Positions 40,963 through 50,926 of a DNA stretch of 64,000 bases are shown piece by piece (the first letter of the stretch is position 1; every line of letters begins with the position of its first letter). The DNA lies in NCBI GenBank assembly GCA_039621445.1, contig CP154954.1:22022954-22086953 (forward strand), read 5' to 3'. The stretch comes from Euglena gracilis (lineage: Eukaryota; Euglenida; Euglenophyceae; Euglenales). Under the pieces are notes generated by a model. That model had not been told where the DNA came from and searched no databases. It worked only from the letters and a program-made list of their open reading frames with translations. The position numbers and the translations under genes are program-made.

Positions 40963-41108
40963 ACATTGATGACGTGCTGATTGGCACACCTCCTCCACTT
41001 ACAAATTCGGGTAGAGATATCCTTGATATTCACTACCGCGATATACGTTCCGTACTGACAACGTTTCACAAGCATTTGCTTCTCGTCAAAGGTGCGAAAA
41101 TGCATTTG

Positions 41109-41539
41109 TGTGTACCAGGCAGCCATTCTGCCATGGCACTGTGTACCAGATACAATGGGATACGGCCTACAATCTGGCAACGGCCGGGCTGTACACAGTG
41201 GCATGGTTAAACCATAAGACAAAAAGAGAATCTCAGAGCTAGCGAAAGCTTAGCGAAAGTAACTGGTTCCTAATTCAAGGTTATTGGGTTTGGTGCTTTG
41301 CAATTCTGTTTTAGAATTCTGAGGGCGAAGTCCCATTTGAATACAAGTTTTATTTCTTTCTTTTACAAAGCTCGAAAGAGCAAAAGTCACTTTCATATAA
41401 GGACTGCGGTCCCACAAATTCTTCTGCTTGTGTGCTTTGCATTCAAAAGGGGAAAAGGGAAGCAAATTTTATTGTTACTCCCCCCACGGGCTTTTCGGGA
41501 GGAAAGCATAATTAGAAAAGCCGGGGTGGGACGTACACT
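41109..41539 (+). repeat. LTR 6 (3' outer LTR of array II)
   Basis: 431 bp, followed by TCGAGACCCAGG. Reads GACAAAAAGAG as in LTRs 4 and 9. One G is missing in the GGGAC hairpin near 41401. Confidence 0.93.
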
Positions 41540-42099
41540 TCGAGACCCAGGTCCCGCCGTGTGAGTCCTGAACGATCCCGTACGGGCAGAGGGCATACCG
41601 TGGGGATTCTTCGCCGCGCGCAACTGCGCAAATGGACGAGATACTGGTTGGCCGGACCATGTGCGCAGTTCCCCGGCTGAGGACGAGCCACGGCAAGAAG
41701 TATGAGCTGTCCCGTGGCCGTTCAACGGCGGGTGGTGACAACCAACGCAAACATGGTAGCAGGGGAACCCGTCTAATGCCACACGAACCGGGAAATCAGA
41801 GCCTGACCCCACGGCGCCCGGAAGGCGGAGGCGGACGCGCCGAGTCTAGGGCGACTGAAACTCCTACACCGTTCCAAAAGCCTCAAGCCGATGCTAAGGG
41901 GGACGCTCCAAGGCGGCAGAGCCCGTGGAAGTCGACAACACGTAAACTGCCGGCAATAGCAAACCCGAGCTGCAGGGGTCGGCGGCCTGGTGACGCAGTA
42001 CTCGTGAGAAGCACTCAGCCAACTAGGGCCGTGTGAGGCATAACCCGAGCTGCAGGGTGACGCAAGAGGCTAGTGTAGTAAGGCTCTTGGGAGGGGAGT
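41540..42099 (+). repeat. 678-bp repeat unit 3, right part
   Basis: Starts with TCGAG of the duplication. Left and right parts, minus the duplicated 5 bp, sum to 678 bp, the same as unit 1. Confidence 0.9.
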
Positions 42100-42222
42100 G
42101 TGTGCGGCAGACCGGAGATCCTACGGAGGTTGGTAGCCGGCGCGTAGTACCAAGCCGAGTATCGCTCGAGTAGCTTATTCGGTAAGGTGCTGGGCTCACA
42201 CGCCGGAGGTCGTGGGTTCGAG
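42100..42222 (+). repeat. 678-bp repeat unit 4, left part
   Basis: 123 bp ending in TCGAG (42218-42222); array III begins directly after. The right part lies beyond the window. Confidence 0.9.
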
Positions 42223-42653
42223 TGTGTACCAGGCAGCCATTCTGCCATGGCACTGTGTACCAGATACAATGGGATACGGCCTACAATCTGGCAACGGCCG
42301 GGCTGTACACAGTGGCATGGTTAAACCATAGACAAAGAGAGAATCTCAGAGCTAGCGAAAGCTTAGCGAAAGTAACTGGTTCCTAATTCAACGTTATTGG
42401 GTTTGGTGCTTTGCAATTCTGTTTTAGAATTCTGAGGGCGAAGTCCCATTTGAATACAAGTTTTATTTCTTTCTTTTACAAAGCTCGAAAGAGCAAAAGT
42501 CACTTTCATATAAGGGACTGCGGTCCCACAAATTCTTCTGCTTGTGTGCTTTGCATTCAAAAGGGGAAAAGGGAAGCAAATTTTATTGTTACTCCCCCCA
42601 CGGGCTTTTCGGGAGGAAAGCATAATTAGAAAAGCCGGGGTGGGACGTACACT
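42223..42653 (+). repeat. LTR 7 (5' outer LTR of array III)
   Basis: 431 bp. Shares the one-base deletion ACCATAGAC with LTRs 2 and 5, linking it to the flanking repeat rather than to its own inner LTRs. Confidence 0.93.
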
Positions 42654-42663
42654 TGGTAGCAGA
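42654..42663 (+). promoter_or_regulatory. Primer-binding site, copy D
   Basis: TGGTAGCAGA immediately after LTR 7. Confidence 0.85.
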
Positions 42664-43200
42664 ATAGGTTTAACGGTCGAACGACCAAAGAAAAACTCAG
42701 AAAAAGGTGCGTACGCACGGGCGAGGTGTCTCAGTGGCACAAGTGGCTACGGCTGCATCACAAAGCCTCTGAGCCCCCGCCTTTGCTTACTTTTTTGGGT
42801 CTTTTCACACAAATTTTTACAATTTTTTTACAATTTTTACGATTTTCATAAAAAATTTCCCAATTTTTCAGCAGAAATGCAAAGCGCACATGCGCACACT
42901 GGAAACGCACCCATTAACTATGCTTTGTTAATAGGTTCGCTTCGTGGACTGCATAATGCAGACGAAGTCGCTACGGCGACAGGAAAATTTTCCTTACAAG
43001 GGGCGGATGCCCAAGTCGCTTTAGCGACAGAAAATTTTTATCCACAAGGGGCGGATGCCCAAGCCGCTTCTGCGGTGGAAAAATTTTCCATACAAGGGGC
43101 GGACGCCCAAGCCGCTTCGGCGGTACCCCCCCCCCCCCACAACTGGGTTTTCGAACCCAAACTGCATTAGCGGTGCCCCCCCCTACAACAAGCCGCTTCG

Positions 43201-46200
43201 GTGGTGCCCCCTCCCCCTCCAAGGGTCTTCGGACCCAAGCTGCTTCGGCGGTGCCCCCCCCCCCCCTCCAAGGGTCTTCGGACCCAAGCCGCTTCGGCGG
43301 TGCCCCCCCTCCCCTTCCAATGGTCTTCGGACCCAACCCGCATTCGCGGACCCACCGTTATAACAGCCGCATTTGCGGTACAACATAACCCTACAATGGG
43401 TCTTCGGACCCCCTCCGCTTCTGCGGAGTCTGACTCACAAGTGGGCAGAATGCCCGAACGGGACTGGCAATTAGTGCCTTTTGGCACCCAATTGCCAACA
43501 GAGCCCCCCCCTTACGAGGACGGGTTGGAAACACCTTGTTTTTTCAAACCCCCCCCAGCCCTACCTCCGGTAAGCCCCATTCGGGACTTGCCCCCCCCTC
43601 CACAATTGGGAGAAATCCCAGAACTACCTTGGTCCGCTGAAATGCGGTTGGTGGTCCCAGACACTGCCGGTGTCATTGTTCCTATGGACAATGACCCCGA
43701 GGAAGACCGGGATTCGTTCTCCAGTAATACCGTTGAGCGCGTAGTCGCAATATCACCGGAGAACCACCCACTACAACAGCAATTTCGACACATCGAAGCA
43801 TGTGTCCAAAATTGCGCTAAAACACTGAACCAAGTCCTACAATTTGATGAAGACAGTCACAATGCCGTTTTCGGCAAGCTGGACTTCCTTTGGCAATATA
43901 TCCAAGAATTTGGACAATTTTGCCAAAAGAATTTCAACTCCACTACAATGGACCTCCAGAACCTCCACCAAGGTTTTGACGCATTTTTGCGCGACACCTT
44001 GGTGCACAACTTCCAACGGGCACAAGAGACCTTCCAAACCGCGGAATCGCGGAATAACGCAAAATTTTCACATTTACAACAAAATCTACAACAATTGTTC
44101 ACACAACTGGAAAACTTTTCTTATACAATGCAAGAAATGCAGTCCCGCCTACAACAACGGAATAAAGCGCCTACGGGTGCGGAACTTGGCTCATATGTCT
44201 CATATGAGCACTTCTCAACTTTGTCCAATGTTGTACAACAGTCCCAAGAACGCATTTTGTGTTTGGGTGATGAAAACGCGAGATTTCATCAAAATTGTGC
44301 ACAAATACGCGAAAACTATGTACAAAGAGCTTTTGCTCAACAACTGGAAGAGCGGATTGCTCGTTTGGAACAAACTTCCTGCAAATGCGGTGAAGTTTCC
44401 CACAATTTGACCACATTGCACACTCAGGTGGCGGAAATCGCGCATCGGCAAGATTTCCTCCATGAAAAGTGGCAAAACGACATACAAAAACTTGAAACTG
44501 CTTCCAACGCCTTACAAACCGCTACGGCGGAACTCCAATCCCGCGATGCGGTGATTCTTAGCTTACAAACCGCGAACGCGGAACTCCAAGACCGAGAAAC
44601 GGTCATAACTACCATCCAAACCGCGAATGCAGACCTCCAAATTGCGTTTGCAGACCTGAAAACCGCTTTTGCGGATGTTTCGGGACTACAAACTGCAATT
44701 GGGGACTTACAACGCCGCTTTGCGGAAACTTCCACAAAAAATCCCAGTATGGGAGCATTACGATCCACTGTAACCGATTTGCACAATCAGTTACAAGCGG
44801 ATGTGAACAAAATCGAATCCGCGTTTGCGGATTTGCACAAACGGTGCAACGGTATTCAAAACTCAATTCCGGATATCACCGGCATTGAAACCGCACTTGC
44901 GGTTTTGAATACCCAACACAAAACCTTACAATCCACCACTTCCCATTTACAAAAACGCATACAAACACTTTCTACAAGGGTCTCCGGACTCCAACCATCC
45001 TCGCCTGGACGAACGGTTCGCGAAGGCGAACTACCCCTTGATTTTCGCACATTTTACGACCAAATGCTTGCGAAAAATCAGGAAAACTTACAAGAATTTT
45101 GTGAAACCTTGATGAGGACCGAAAATTCGGTCACCCAACAAGTTCTCACACTAAAACAACAAATTTCGGTGTTGGAGAACCAACTTTCTACAATGATGGA
45201 TGACAAAACCGCTGAAAATGCAGTAGGGGTACCCCAACCCACGTTGGGTACCACAACCCCACAAACCGAGAATCGGTTGAACGCCCTTACAACCGCAATG
45301 GAAACTTTGGTTAAGCGGGTCCAATTCTTGGACACCACTTTCCCAAAGCTTTCAGTGGATTTTGACTCCATTGTTGACAAACTACCACTTTTGGATGAGT
45401 TACCCTCACACCGCAAACGTATTAAGCGTTTGCAGGGTGATGTTGAACGAATTTCGGACCTTTTACAAGTGGTTGGTTCATTGGAACAAAGTATCCAAAA
45501 TTTTGCATTGAGTTTGGATGAGATTCCTGCAAAATCCCGCAACCCCCCGCACTTTGCCCCTGAAAACCGTGTTTTCGGTGGTCAAAATGCAACTTCCAGC
45601 TCACAACGCGCTTTTCGCGCATCAACCGAAGCATCTTCGGATGCCCGACATCCAACTCGCGACTTTGTGCATCAAATTCGCGATTCGTTGGATGCCAATC
45701 CTTCCAAAAGCGCAGTATGCGCACCCTTACAAGCATCTGCCGATGCGCATGCCCTACAGGCATCCACGGATGCACATGATCATGAACATGCCTACAATCG
45801 CGATTACAATCGCCCGTTTATACCACAACTTAAGATTCCCCCCCCTAAGGGTGAATCTTCGGATGATGAACCGGTTTTTACCACAAAAACCGCGAATCAT
45901 CCGGTTTCACAACAAGAAATTCGCGAATCGGGACTGATTCATGGTATGAGCCATACCCCTACCCCGGGTATTGGCCATGGATCGCGAATGCGAAACACGG
46001 AATTTACCGCGGTTCCCCGATTTGCGGGTGAACAACGGGATTCCTACCCCCCTGGTATGTTGCCAGTCGCGGAATCGCGACCCTTTACAATCCGAATCGC
46101 GGAATCGCGAACCACAACCATACAATTCGCGGAATTGCGATGTACCAAATACCCATGGTACCTGCGGTACCATGAGAATCATTATGGATGCGCATTCGTG

Positions 46201-46260
46201 CATGCCACAACAACAACCTTACCCCAACAATTACGATGGAAATCGCGGTCTACAACGTGA
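43201..46260 (+). CDS. Gag N-terminal two thirds, copy D (1019 codons open)
   Basis: Open from the Ala/Pro repeats through the Pro-rich linker (LPPPPQLGEIPELPW), an acidic stretch (MDNDPEEDRDSF), the whole coiled coil (about residues 240-780) and the Ser/Ala/His spacer. It leaves the frame near 46066, before capsid. It is the longest Gag frame in the array and shows that the pieces seen separately in A, B, C, E and F belong to one protein. The Met at 43201 lies inside the repeat block; the native start is 42877 in another frame, with the shift caused by C-run length. Together with the next feature, Gag would be about 1600 residues, several times the usual Ty3 Gag length. Confidence 0.7.
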   Translation: MVPPPPPRVFGPKLLRRCPPPPSKGLRTQAASAVPPLPFQWSSDPTRIRGPTVITAAFAVQHNPTMGLRTPSASAESDSQVGRMPERDWQLVPFGTQLPTEPPPYEDGLETPCFFKPPPALPPVSPIRDLPPPPQLGEIPELPWSAEMRLVVPDTAGVIVPMDNDPEEDRDSFSSNTVERVVAISPENHPLQQQFRHIEACVQNCAKTLNQVLQFDEDSHNAVFGKLDFLWQYIQEFGQFCQKNFNSTTMDLQNLHQGFDAFLRDTLVHNFQRAQETFQTAESRNNAKFSHLQQNLQQLFTQLENFSYTMQEMQSRLQQRNKAPTGAELGSYVSYEHFSTLSNVVQQSQERILCLGDENARFHQNCAQIRENYVQRAFAQQLEERIARLEQTSCKCGEVSHNLTTLHTQVAEIAHRQDFLHEKWQNDIQKLETASNALQTATAELQSRDAVILSLQTANAELQDRETVITTIQTANADLQIAFADLKTAFADVSGLQTAIGDLQRRFAETSTKNPSMGALRSTVTDLHNQLQADVNKIESAFADLHKRCNGIQNSIPDITGIETALAVLNTQHKTLQSTTSHLQKRIQTLSTRVSGLQPSSPGRTVREGELPLDFRTFYDQMLAKNQENLQEFCETLMRTENSVTQQVLTLKQQISVLENQLSTMMDDKTAENAVGVPQPTLGTTTPQTENRLNALTTAMETLVKRVQFLDTTFPKLSVDFDSIVDKLPLLDELPSHRKRIKRLQGDVERISDLLQVVGSLEQSIQNFALSLDEIPAKSRNPPHFAPENRVFGGQNATSSSQRAFRASTEASSDARHPTRDFVHQIRDSLDANPSKSAVCAPLQASADAHALQASTDAHDHEHAYNRDYNRPFIPQLKIPPPKGESSDDEPVFTTKTANHPVSQQEIRESGLIHGMSHTPTPGIGHGSRMRNTEFTAVPRFAGEQRDSYPPGMLPVAESRPFTIRIAESRTTTIQFAELRCTKYPWYLRYHENHYGCAFVHATTTTLPQQLRWKSRSTT

Positions 46261-47689
46261 TTTCAAAGGTACAATCACAATTGCCAATAAGGTTAAGCCA
46301 CAATGGGACGGAGATCCCACAACTTGGAAACAATTTTGGCGCGACTGGACATACTACTGGGACTTGAAGGGTCCAACCCAAGACGGGAACCCTGAGGTAA
46401 TCAAGATGGAATTCATTGATTGTCTCCCCAAGGAAGAAAAAGATCGTGCCCGACAACTTGTGATCCGGAATCGGATTACTTTTGATGAACTGGTTGACCA
46501 ATATGCGTCAACTTGTTCAAGCCTAATTTCGCGAATTACGCTGGAGAAAAAATGGTGGCAATTCGCGCCCAGTGACCGAAAATGGAAGTCAATCGACCTT
46601 TGGTATTCCAAATGGTTGGGATTGGCTTCTGAGGTTGATGAACTGGGAGAGAACCAAATGAAAGAACAAATTGATGCGGTTCTCCTCCATTTCATTCCTA
46701 CAATTATCAAAGACATTCACCATGAGGAACTCTCCGACAACAAACTTACGCTTGAACAACGATGGAACTATGTTTCCAAACAAATGAAACTCTCACAACT
46801 TTTGGGACAGATACAATCGGCTTACACCCACCACCCTACCGCTGGTCTCCCTAGCGGTACGGTAAGTGCCCTACAAAAGACTTCTTCTCCAAAATCCCCA
46901 CGGGGATACGGTAAACATACAAACTCCCCAAAGGGAGATACAAAAACGCGCTATCCGCGCTCATCTGACCAATCGTCTGACAAAACTTGCTTTTTGTGCA
47001 ACAAATCGGGACATACGTCCCGTGACTGCCCCCACCCTGATACGCGAAAGCGGTATCAGAGTCCAAGGGGTTCACAATCCTCATGGAGCTCGCGCTCCTC
47101 CGGATATTCGCACAAATCTGGACAATCACAATCGTCGGGTTATCGACAAAGGTCTCGATCACCGTTCCGCGACCGCGGACGCGATCGCGCACCTCCGGGT
47201 CGATCACCCCGACCCCCTTACAAACGTGATACAAATCGCGACTCATCGCGATCACGTTCGCGAAGTGGATCATCTTCTTCGCGATCGTCATCCGGGAAAC
47301 CGGATTACAACAAGAACCGTGGTCGAACGGGATTCCGTTCACCAAGACCTCCAAGGGGTAAAAGGCCATCACAAAACCGACAACAGTCACAAAACCGACA
47401 AAAGTGTTCCCTTTGTGGATCACATAACCACCATTCGTCCAAATGTTACCGTTCTCGCTCTCCCCGCCCGAACCAACGTCACCACAATGATACAAAACAC
47501 AACAACAAACACAAGGTCGAGTTCAAAATCTCCTCTTTAGAGGAGGGAACCCCGGCTTCGGGCAGGGAGGGGGATGAGAACTCCGAATCCTCGTTGGAGG
47601 ACGACCGCAATGCGGTCCGCGCATTGCGCGCTATCTACTCACACAAGAAAACGATAAACAGCCGCAGTGCTGAATCGGACTTGGAGTAG
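45971..47689 (+). CDS. Gag C-terminal third, copy D: capsid and nucleocapsid (572 codons)
   Basis: The capsid-like region (about residues 110-290) has WDGDPTTWKQFWRDW, LVIRNRITFDELVDQY and LWYSKWLGLASEVDELGENQ, in the style of Ty3/gypsy Gag. It includes the 147-bp TA segment in frame (LSQLLGQIQSAY…). The nucleocapsid region has CCHC 1 at residues 340-353 (C-x2-C-x4-H-x4-C). About 125 residues rich in Arg-Ser/Ser-Arg pairs follow, then CCHC 2 at 479-492 with the same spacing. The protein ends at the conserved TAG (47687-47689). An RS-type linker between two knuckles recalls SR splicing factors and is odd for Gag. Confidence 0.75.
   Translation: MAMDRECETRNLPRFPDLRVNNGIPTPLVCCQSRNRDPLQSESRNREPQPYNSRNCDVPNTHGTCGTMRIIMDAHSCMPQQQPYPNNYDGNRGLQRDFKGTITIANKVKPQWDGDPTTWKQFWRDWTYYWDLKGPTQDGNPEVIKMEFIDCLPKEEKDRARQLVIRNRITFDELVDQYASTCSSLISRITLEKKWWQFAPSDRKWKSIDLWYSKWLGLASEVDELGENQMKEQIDAVLLHFIPTIIKDIHHEELSDNKLTLEQRWNYVSKQMKLSQLLGQIQSAYTHHPTAGLPSGTVSALQKTSSPKSPRGYGKHTNSPKGDTKTRYPRSSDQSSDKTCFLCNKSGHTSRDCPHPDTRKRYQSPRGSQSSWSSRSSGYSHKSGQSQSSGYRQRSRSPFRDRGRDRAPPGRSPRPPYKRDTNRDSSRSRSRSGSSSSRSSSGKPDYNKNRGRTGFRSPRPPRGKRPSQNRQQSQNRQKCSLCGSHNHHSSKCYRSRSPRPNQRHHNDTKHNNKHKVEFKISSLEEGTPASGREGDENSESSLEDDRNAVRALRAIYSHKKTINSRSAESDLE
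46771..46917 (+). repeat. 147-bp TA-bounded segment, copy D (present)
   Basis: TGTTTCC…GGTAAACA between TA at 46769-46770 and TA at 46918-46919. It codes in frame for Gag. Confidence 0.8.
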
Positions 47690-47725
47690 GGGAGCCCGAG
47701 GTCTGTGGGCACGGACCTCTGGGCT
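47687..47725 (+). promoter_or_regulatory. Gag-Pol readthrough signal, copy D
   Basis: TAG 47687-47689, GGG spacer, AGCCC 47693-47697 paired with GGGCT 47721-47725, GAGGTC 47698-47703 paired with GACCTC 47714-47719, a single T bulge at 47720 and a 10-nt loop. The downstream frame (protease) is the gag frame. The layout parallels the stop-plus-structure used by gammaretroviruses for Gag-Pol. Confidence 0.72.
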
Positions 47726-50485
47726 GATGAACAGACGGAAGTAGGACCTGATCAACCTTACTTTCCCTGCCCATCTGCCTTTTTGGTCGGTACCCGGAAA
47801 ATTTTCGGGTCCCCCACCCCCCACTCCAAATTTCTGCCTGGAATGCTGCGCAAAGTTGGAAGGGGATCCTGGAATAGTTGGAGAGACAACAATTTCACAC
47901 CGGATCCTGCACTTTGCGTACCCCCCATGGAACGTTTGGTCCAAGCGGAAATCCGAACACAAAATTTTTCTACCAAATGCAAAATTTTGGTCCACACAGG
48001 GTGTCGAATTCCCCTTCTCTTTCGAACGGGATTAATTCCCAACTCCCTCTTGGTGAAAGCCAAGTACCCCATCAAAATTATGACTGCTGACAACAGCCCC
48101 ATGTGTGGTGGTGACTTGGGATGCTTTTTGGACATACTCCTCCCCATCATCCCCAAGCACCACTCACAGCCCCCACACATACAAAATGTTCTGGGTACCT
48201 GGAGTTACGAATCGGGTATTCGCGGCTCTGACGTAATTTTGGGTTTTCCGTTCTTGCGTCAGAACCGCCTTATTGTGGATTGCCCCTCCCTCGGTTTGCG
48301 CACTACTTCACGCACACAACCCACACCACCGAATTTCTCCCACCAAGGCATCTTCCCAGATGTCCCCCCGCCTTGCCACAACGTTTTCTACAACCGAAAA
48401 CACCGTTTCCTACCCTAGGGGTAAAGAGAAAGCTGCACCCCTGCCCACTACACTTTTACCGCACGTTTCCCATGCGGTAGGGAAAGCGAGTAGCCTAACC
48501 CCCCACGTTTCACTGGGTTCCAAGGCGAAAGCCCAAAGGCCTGAAGAAATTTCGGTGTCGAGTGGCCGCCCAGCTGCACAACTTTTACGTTTTCCACCAG
48601 GTGTGTCGATTTGGGACACCCCTGTACACCCCCACCGCAGCTACAACTTTCAACACCCCCATACACACACTACACATGACTGACATGCACTACCAGACCG
48701 ACACCTCCTACCAATGCGCACATTGCCGGAGAATTTCCACACAACCTGATTTCGACTGTGGTTGTACTGTTGAACCTTCCAAACTAATCGCTTTACACAA
48801 CAACCAGAGTACACTTGGTACCGGAACCGGTCCCGAGGTTACCCTGACCGCTGAACGAGAACACAACACACCGGGTTGTTACCCGTTGTGTGTCGAAGTA
48901 CATCGACATTTGGACAAACGCGGAATCGCGTCCCTGTTCGGAATCACGAGAATCGCGCAGCAGGACCTCCAATGGCAGAAAGCCAATGTCTCCGACCCCG
49001 AATGGCAGAATGCCAACCCCTCTAATGCCCCTGCATACAAGTGGCAGAATGCCAACGACAATCGTCCTCTACACAATACACCTGATACACCTGGTATAAT
49101 GCCTGATGAAGTGTCTTCGGACACAACGTATTACCGATGTGGCTGGGAAAACTGTGTTTCAGCCCTCCATAGGACTGAAACCGCAACAGTTTTCGCGAAC
49201 CGCATCTGGAATGCGTTCAATTTTGGACAATACCGCATTTTGGAAACTTGGTTTTCCAAAAACGCACAAATCGCGAAGTCGATGGACCTACAATTGGAGA
49301 TTGACGCATTCTCGTCCAAAGCACATTCTCGTTTATCCAATTACTGGTCAAGCCATACAAATGCGTTTGATAAGTTTTGGGGTGATGTGGTCCTGTGGCT
49401 ACATCCTCCTCTGAAACTTATCCCCCTTGTTGTTGACAAGATCCTTTGGGATCAAGCACGCGGTGTGCTGCTCATTCCTATAAATCCCGAAGCGGAATCG
49501 TTCCAACAACTGACGTATGTCACTTTTCAGTGGTGGGATTTACCGAATGACACCCCTTTGGTTGAATATTTTTTGCGGTGTCATGTTACCACCATTGAAA
49601 GAAATCATTTTTCGTGTTTGTTTCTTTGATGCATTCGGAACTGTTGACCACACTGACAAATTCCTACGGGATAAAGGTCAGAATGACCTAATATACCAAC
49701 TATCCGCAGTGATAGAAAGCGGTGGGCAACATCCCAAATCACAAGAACTATGTACAAAGATCAATCGCGAATTCAGTGATGTTTTAGAACATCCTCTCTA
49801 TGCCCATGACATAGATCCTGCAATTCGCGGACCTTTCGGTGTCTGTAAAATCGAACTCAAAGAAGGTGCACAGCCCATGCACCGAAAATTCTTTCGCTGG
49901 TCAGGCGAAAGGGAACAAGCTCTCAATACAATGATCGAAAAACTGATTGAACGAAAATGGATCATACCCTCCAAAAGCGAGTGGACCTCACAACCTTTTG
50001 TTGTACCCAAGCCTCCCGATGCTTCTGGAGAGAAGAAGTGGAGACTTCTGCTGGATTACCGTTACTTGAACTCACAGACAAAAGACGATCCATTTCCGTT
50101 ACCACTTATCGAGGACCTGATTACAAAACAAGCGGAAAACCGCCTTTGGTCGGTTTTCGACTTAGAGGATGGTTTTCACCAGATGCACTTACACCCTGAC
50201 TCACAGCCATACACCGCAATTTTAACCTCCCGCGGAGTTTACCAACGGACGGTGTTACCAATGGGTTTTAAGAATGGCCCAGCCATGTTCCAAAGAATGA
50301 TACGATGTATTTTACGAGACTTACCGTTTGCAATGGTATACATTGATGACGTGCTGATTGGCACACCTCCTCCACTTACAAATTCGGGTAGAGATATCCT
50401 TGATATTCACTACTGCGATATACGTTCCGTACTGACAACGTTTCACAAGCATTTGCTTCTCGACAAAGGTGCGAAAATGCATTTG
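47690..50485 (+). pseudogene. pro-RT, copy D (two frameshifts, truncated in RT)
   Basis: The protease is open at 47705-48418, though its active site reads VHTGC: the catalytic Asp is His (near 47992), so it is probably inactive. An extra base near 48341 shifts the frame. The linker and DIRS-like domain are open at 48562-49629, where an extra T near 49569 (shared with copy E) shifts again. RT continues at 49517-50587. It ends at LTR 8. Confidence 0.85.
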
Positions 50486-50587
50486 TGTGTACCAGGCAGC
50501 CATTCTGCCATGGCACTGTGTACCAGATACAATGGGATACGGCCTACAATCTGGCAACGGCCGGGCTGTACACAGTGGCATGGTTAA
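49517..50587 (+). CDS. RT fragment of copy D (356 codons open)
   Basis: Contains KEGAQPMHRKFFRWS, FVVPKPPDASGEKKWRLLLD, FDLEDGFHQMHLH, VLPMGFKNGPAMFQRM and YIDDVLIG, so all palm aspartates are kept. The last 34 codons are LTR 8 sequence. As in copy B, thumb, RNase H and integrase are absent. The Met at 49517 is not a natural start. Confidence 0.72.
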   Translation: MSLFSGGIYRMTPLWLNIFCGVMLPPLKEIIFRVCFFDAFGTVDHTDKFLRDKGQNDLIYQLSAVIESGGQHPKSQELCTKINREFSDVLEHPLYAHDIDPAIRGPFGVCKIELKEGAQPMHRKFFRWSGEREQALNTMIEKLIERKWIIPSKSEWTSQPFVVPKPPDASGEKKWRLLLDYRYLNSQTKDDPFPLPLIEDLITKQAENRLWSVFDLEDGFHQMHLHPDSQPYTAILTSRGVYQRTVLPMGFKNGPAMFQRMIRCILRDLPFAMVYIDDVLIGTPPPLTNSGRDILDIHYCDIRSVLTTFHKHLLLDKGAKMHLCVPGSHSAMALCTRYNGIRPTIWQRPGCTQWHG

Positions 50588-50916
50588 ACCATAAGACAAA
50601 GAGAGAATCTCAGAGCTAGCGAAAGCTTAGCGAAAGTAACTGGTTCCTAATTCAACGTTATTGGGTTTGGTGCTTTGCAATTCTGTTTTAGAATTCTGAG
50701 GGCGAAGTCCCATTTGAATACAAGTTTTATTTCTTTCTTTTACAAAGCTCGAAAGAGCAAAAGTCACTTCATATAAGGGACTGCGGTCCAACAAATTCTT
50801 CTGCTTGTGTGCTTTGCATTCAAAAGGGGAAAAGGGAAGCAAATTTTATTGTTACTCCCCCCACGGGCTTTTCGGGAGGAAAGCATAATTAGAAAAGCCG
50901 GGGTGGGACGTACACT
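50486..50916 (+). repeat. LTR 8 (inner LTR of array III)
   Basis: 431 bp, between copies D and E. Reads CATAAGAC and TTCAACG; the latter is shared with LTR 7. Confidence 0.93.
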
Positions 50917-50926
50917 TGGTAGCAGA
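50917..50926 (+). promoter_or_regulatory. Primer-binding site, copy E
   Basis: TGGTAGCAGA immediately after LTR 8. Confidence 0.85.

Larger units (their letters stand above)
38333..41108 (+). pseudogene. pro-RT, copy C (broken, truncated in RT)
   Basis: The protease (38348-39208) is intact. An extra base near 39188 shifts the frame; the linker, DIRS-like domain and most of RT are then open as 39244-40962. A 19-bp loss near 40926 removes the codons just before YIDD and shifts the frame. RT ends at GAKMHL where LTR 6 starts at 41109. Confidence 0.85.
33762..41539 (+). mobile_element. Array II: LTR-internal-LTR in repeat unit 3
   Basis: LTR 5, internal region C (34193-41108) and LTR 6, flanked by TCGAG (33757-33761 and 41540-41544). 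This is the simplest of the arrays. Internal region C is shorter than the others because of a deletion of about 750 bp in gag and losses in the Ala/Pro repeats. Confidence 0.92.
42877..47689 (+). pseudogene. gag, copy D (best preserved; few frameshifts)
   Basis: Only C-run frame changes in the Ala/Pro repeats (near 43125-43320) and one small deletion near 46066 separate three open stretches: 42877-43170, 43201-46260 and 45971-47689. It has no in-frame stop at the position where A and C carry TAG. This copy best shows the full Gag order: Ala/Pro repeats, Pro-rich linker, coiled coil, spacer, capsid, CCHC, Arg/Ser-rich linker, CCHC, then the conserved TAG. Confidence 0.85.
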
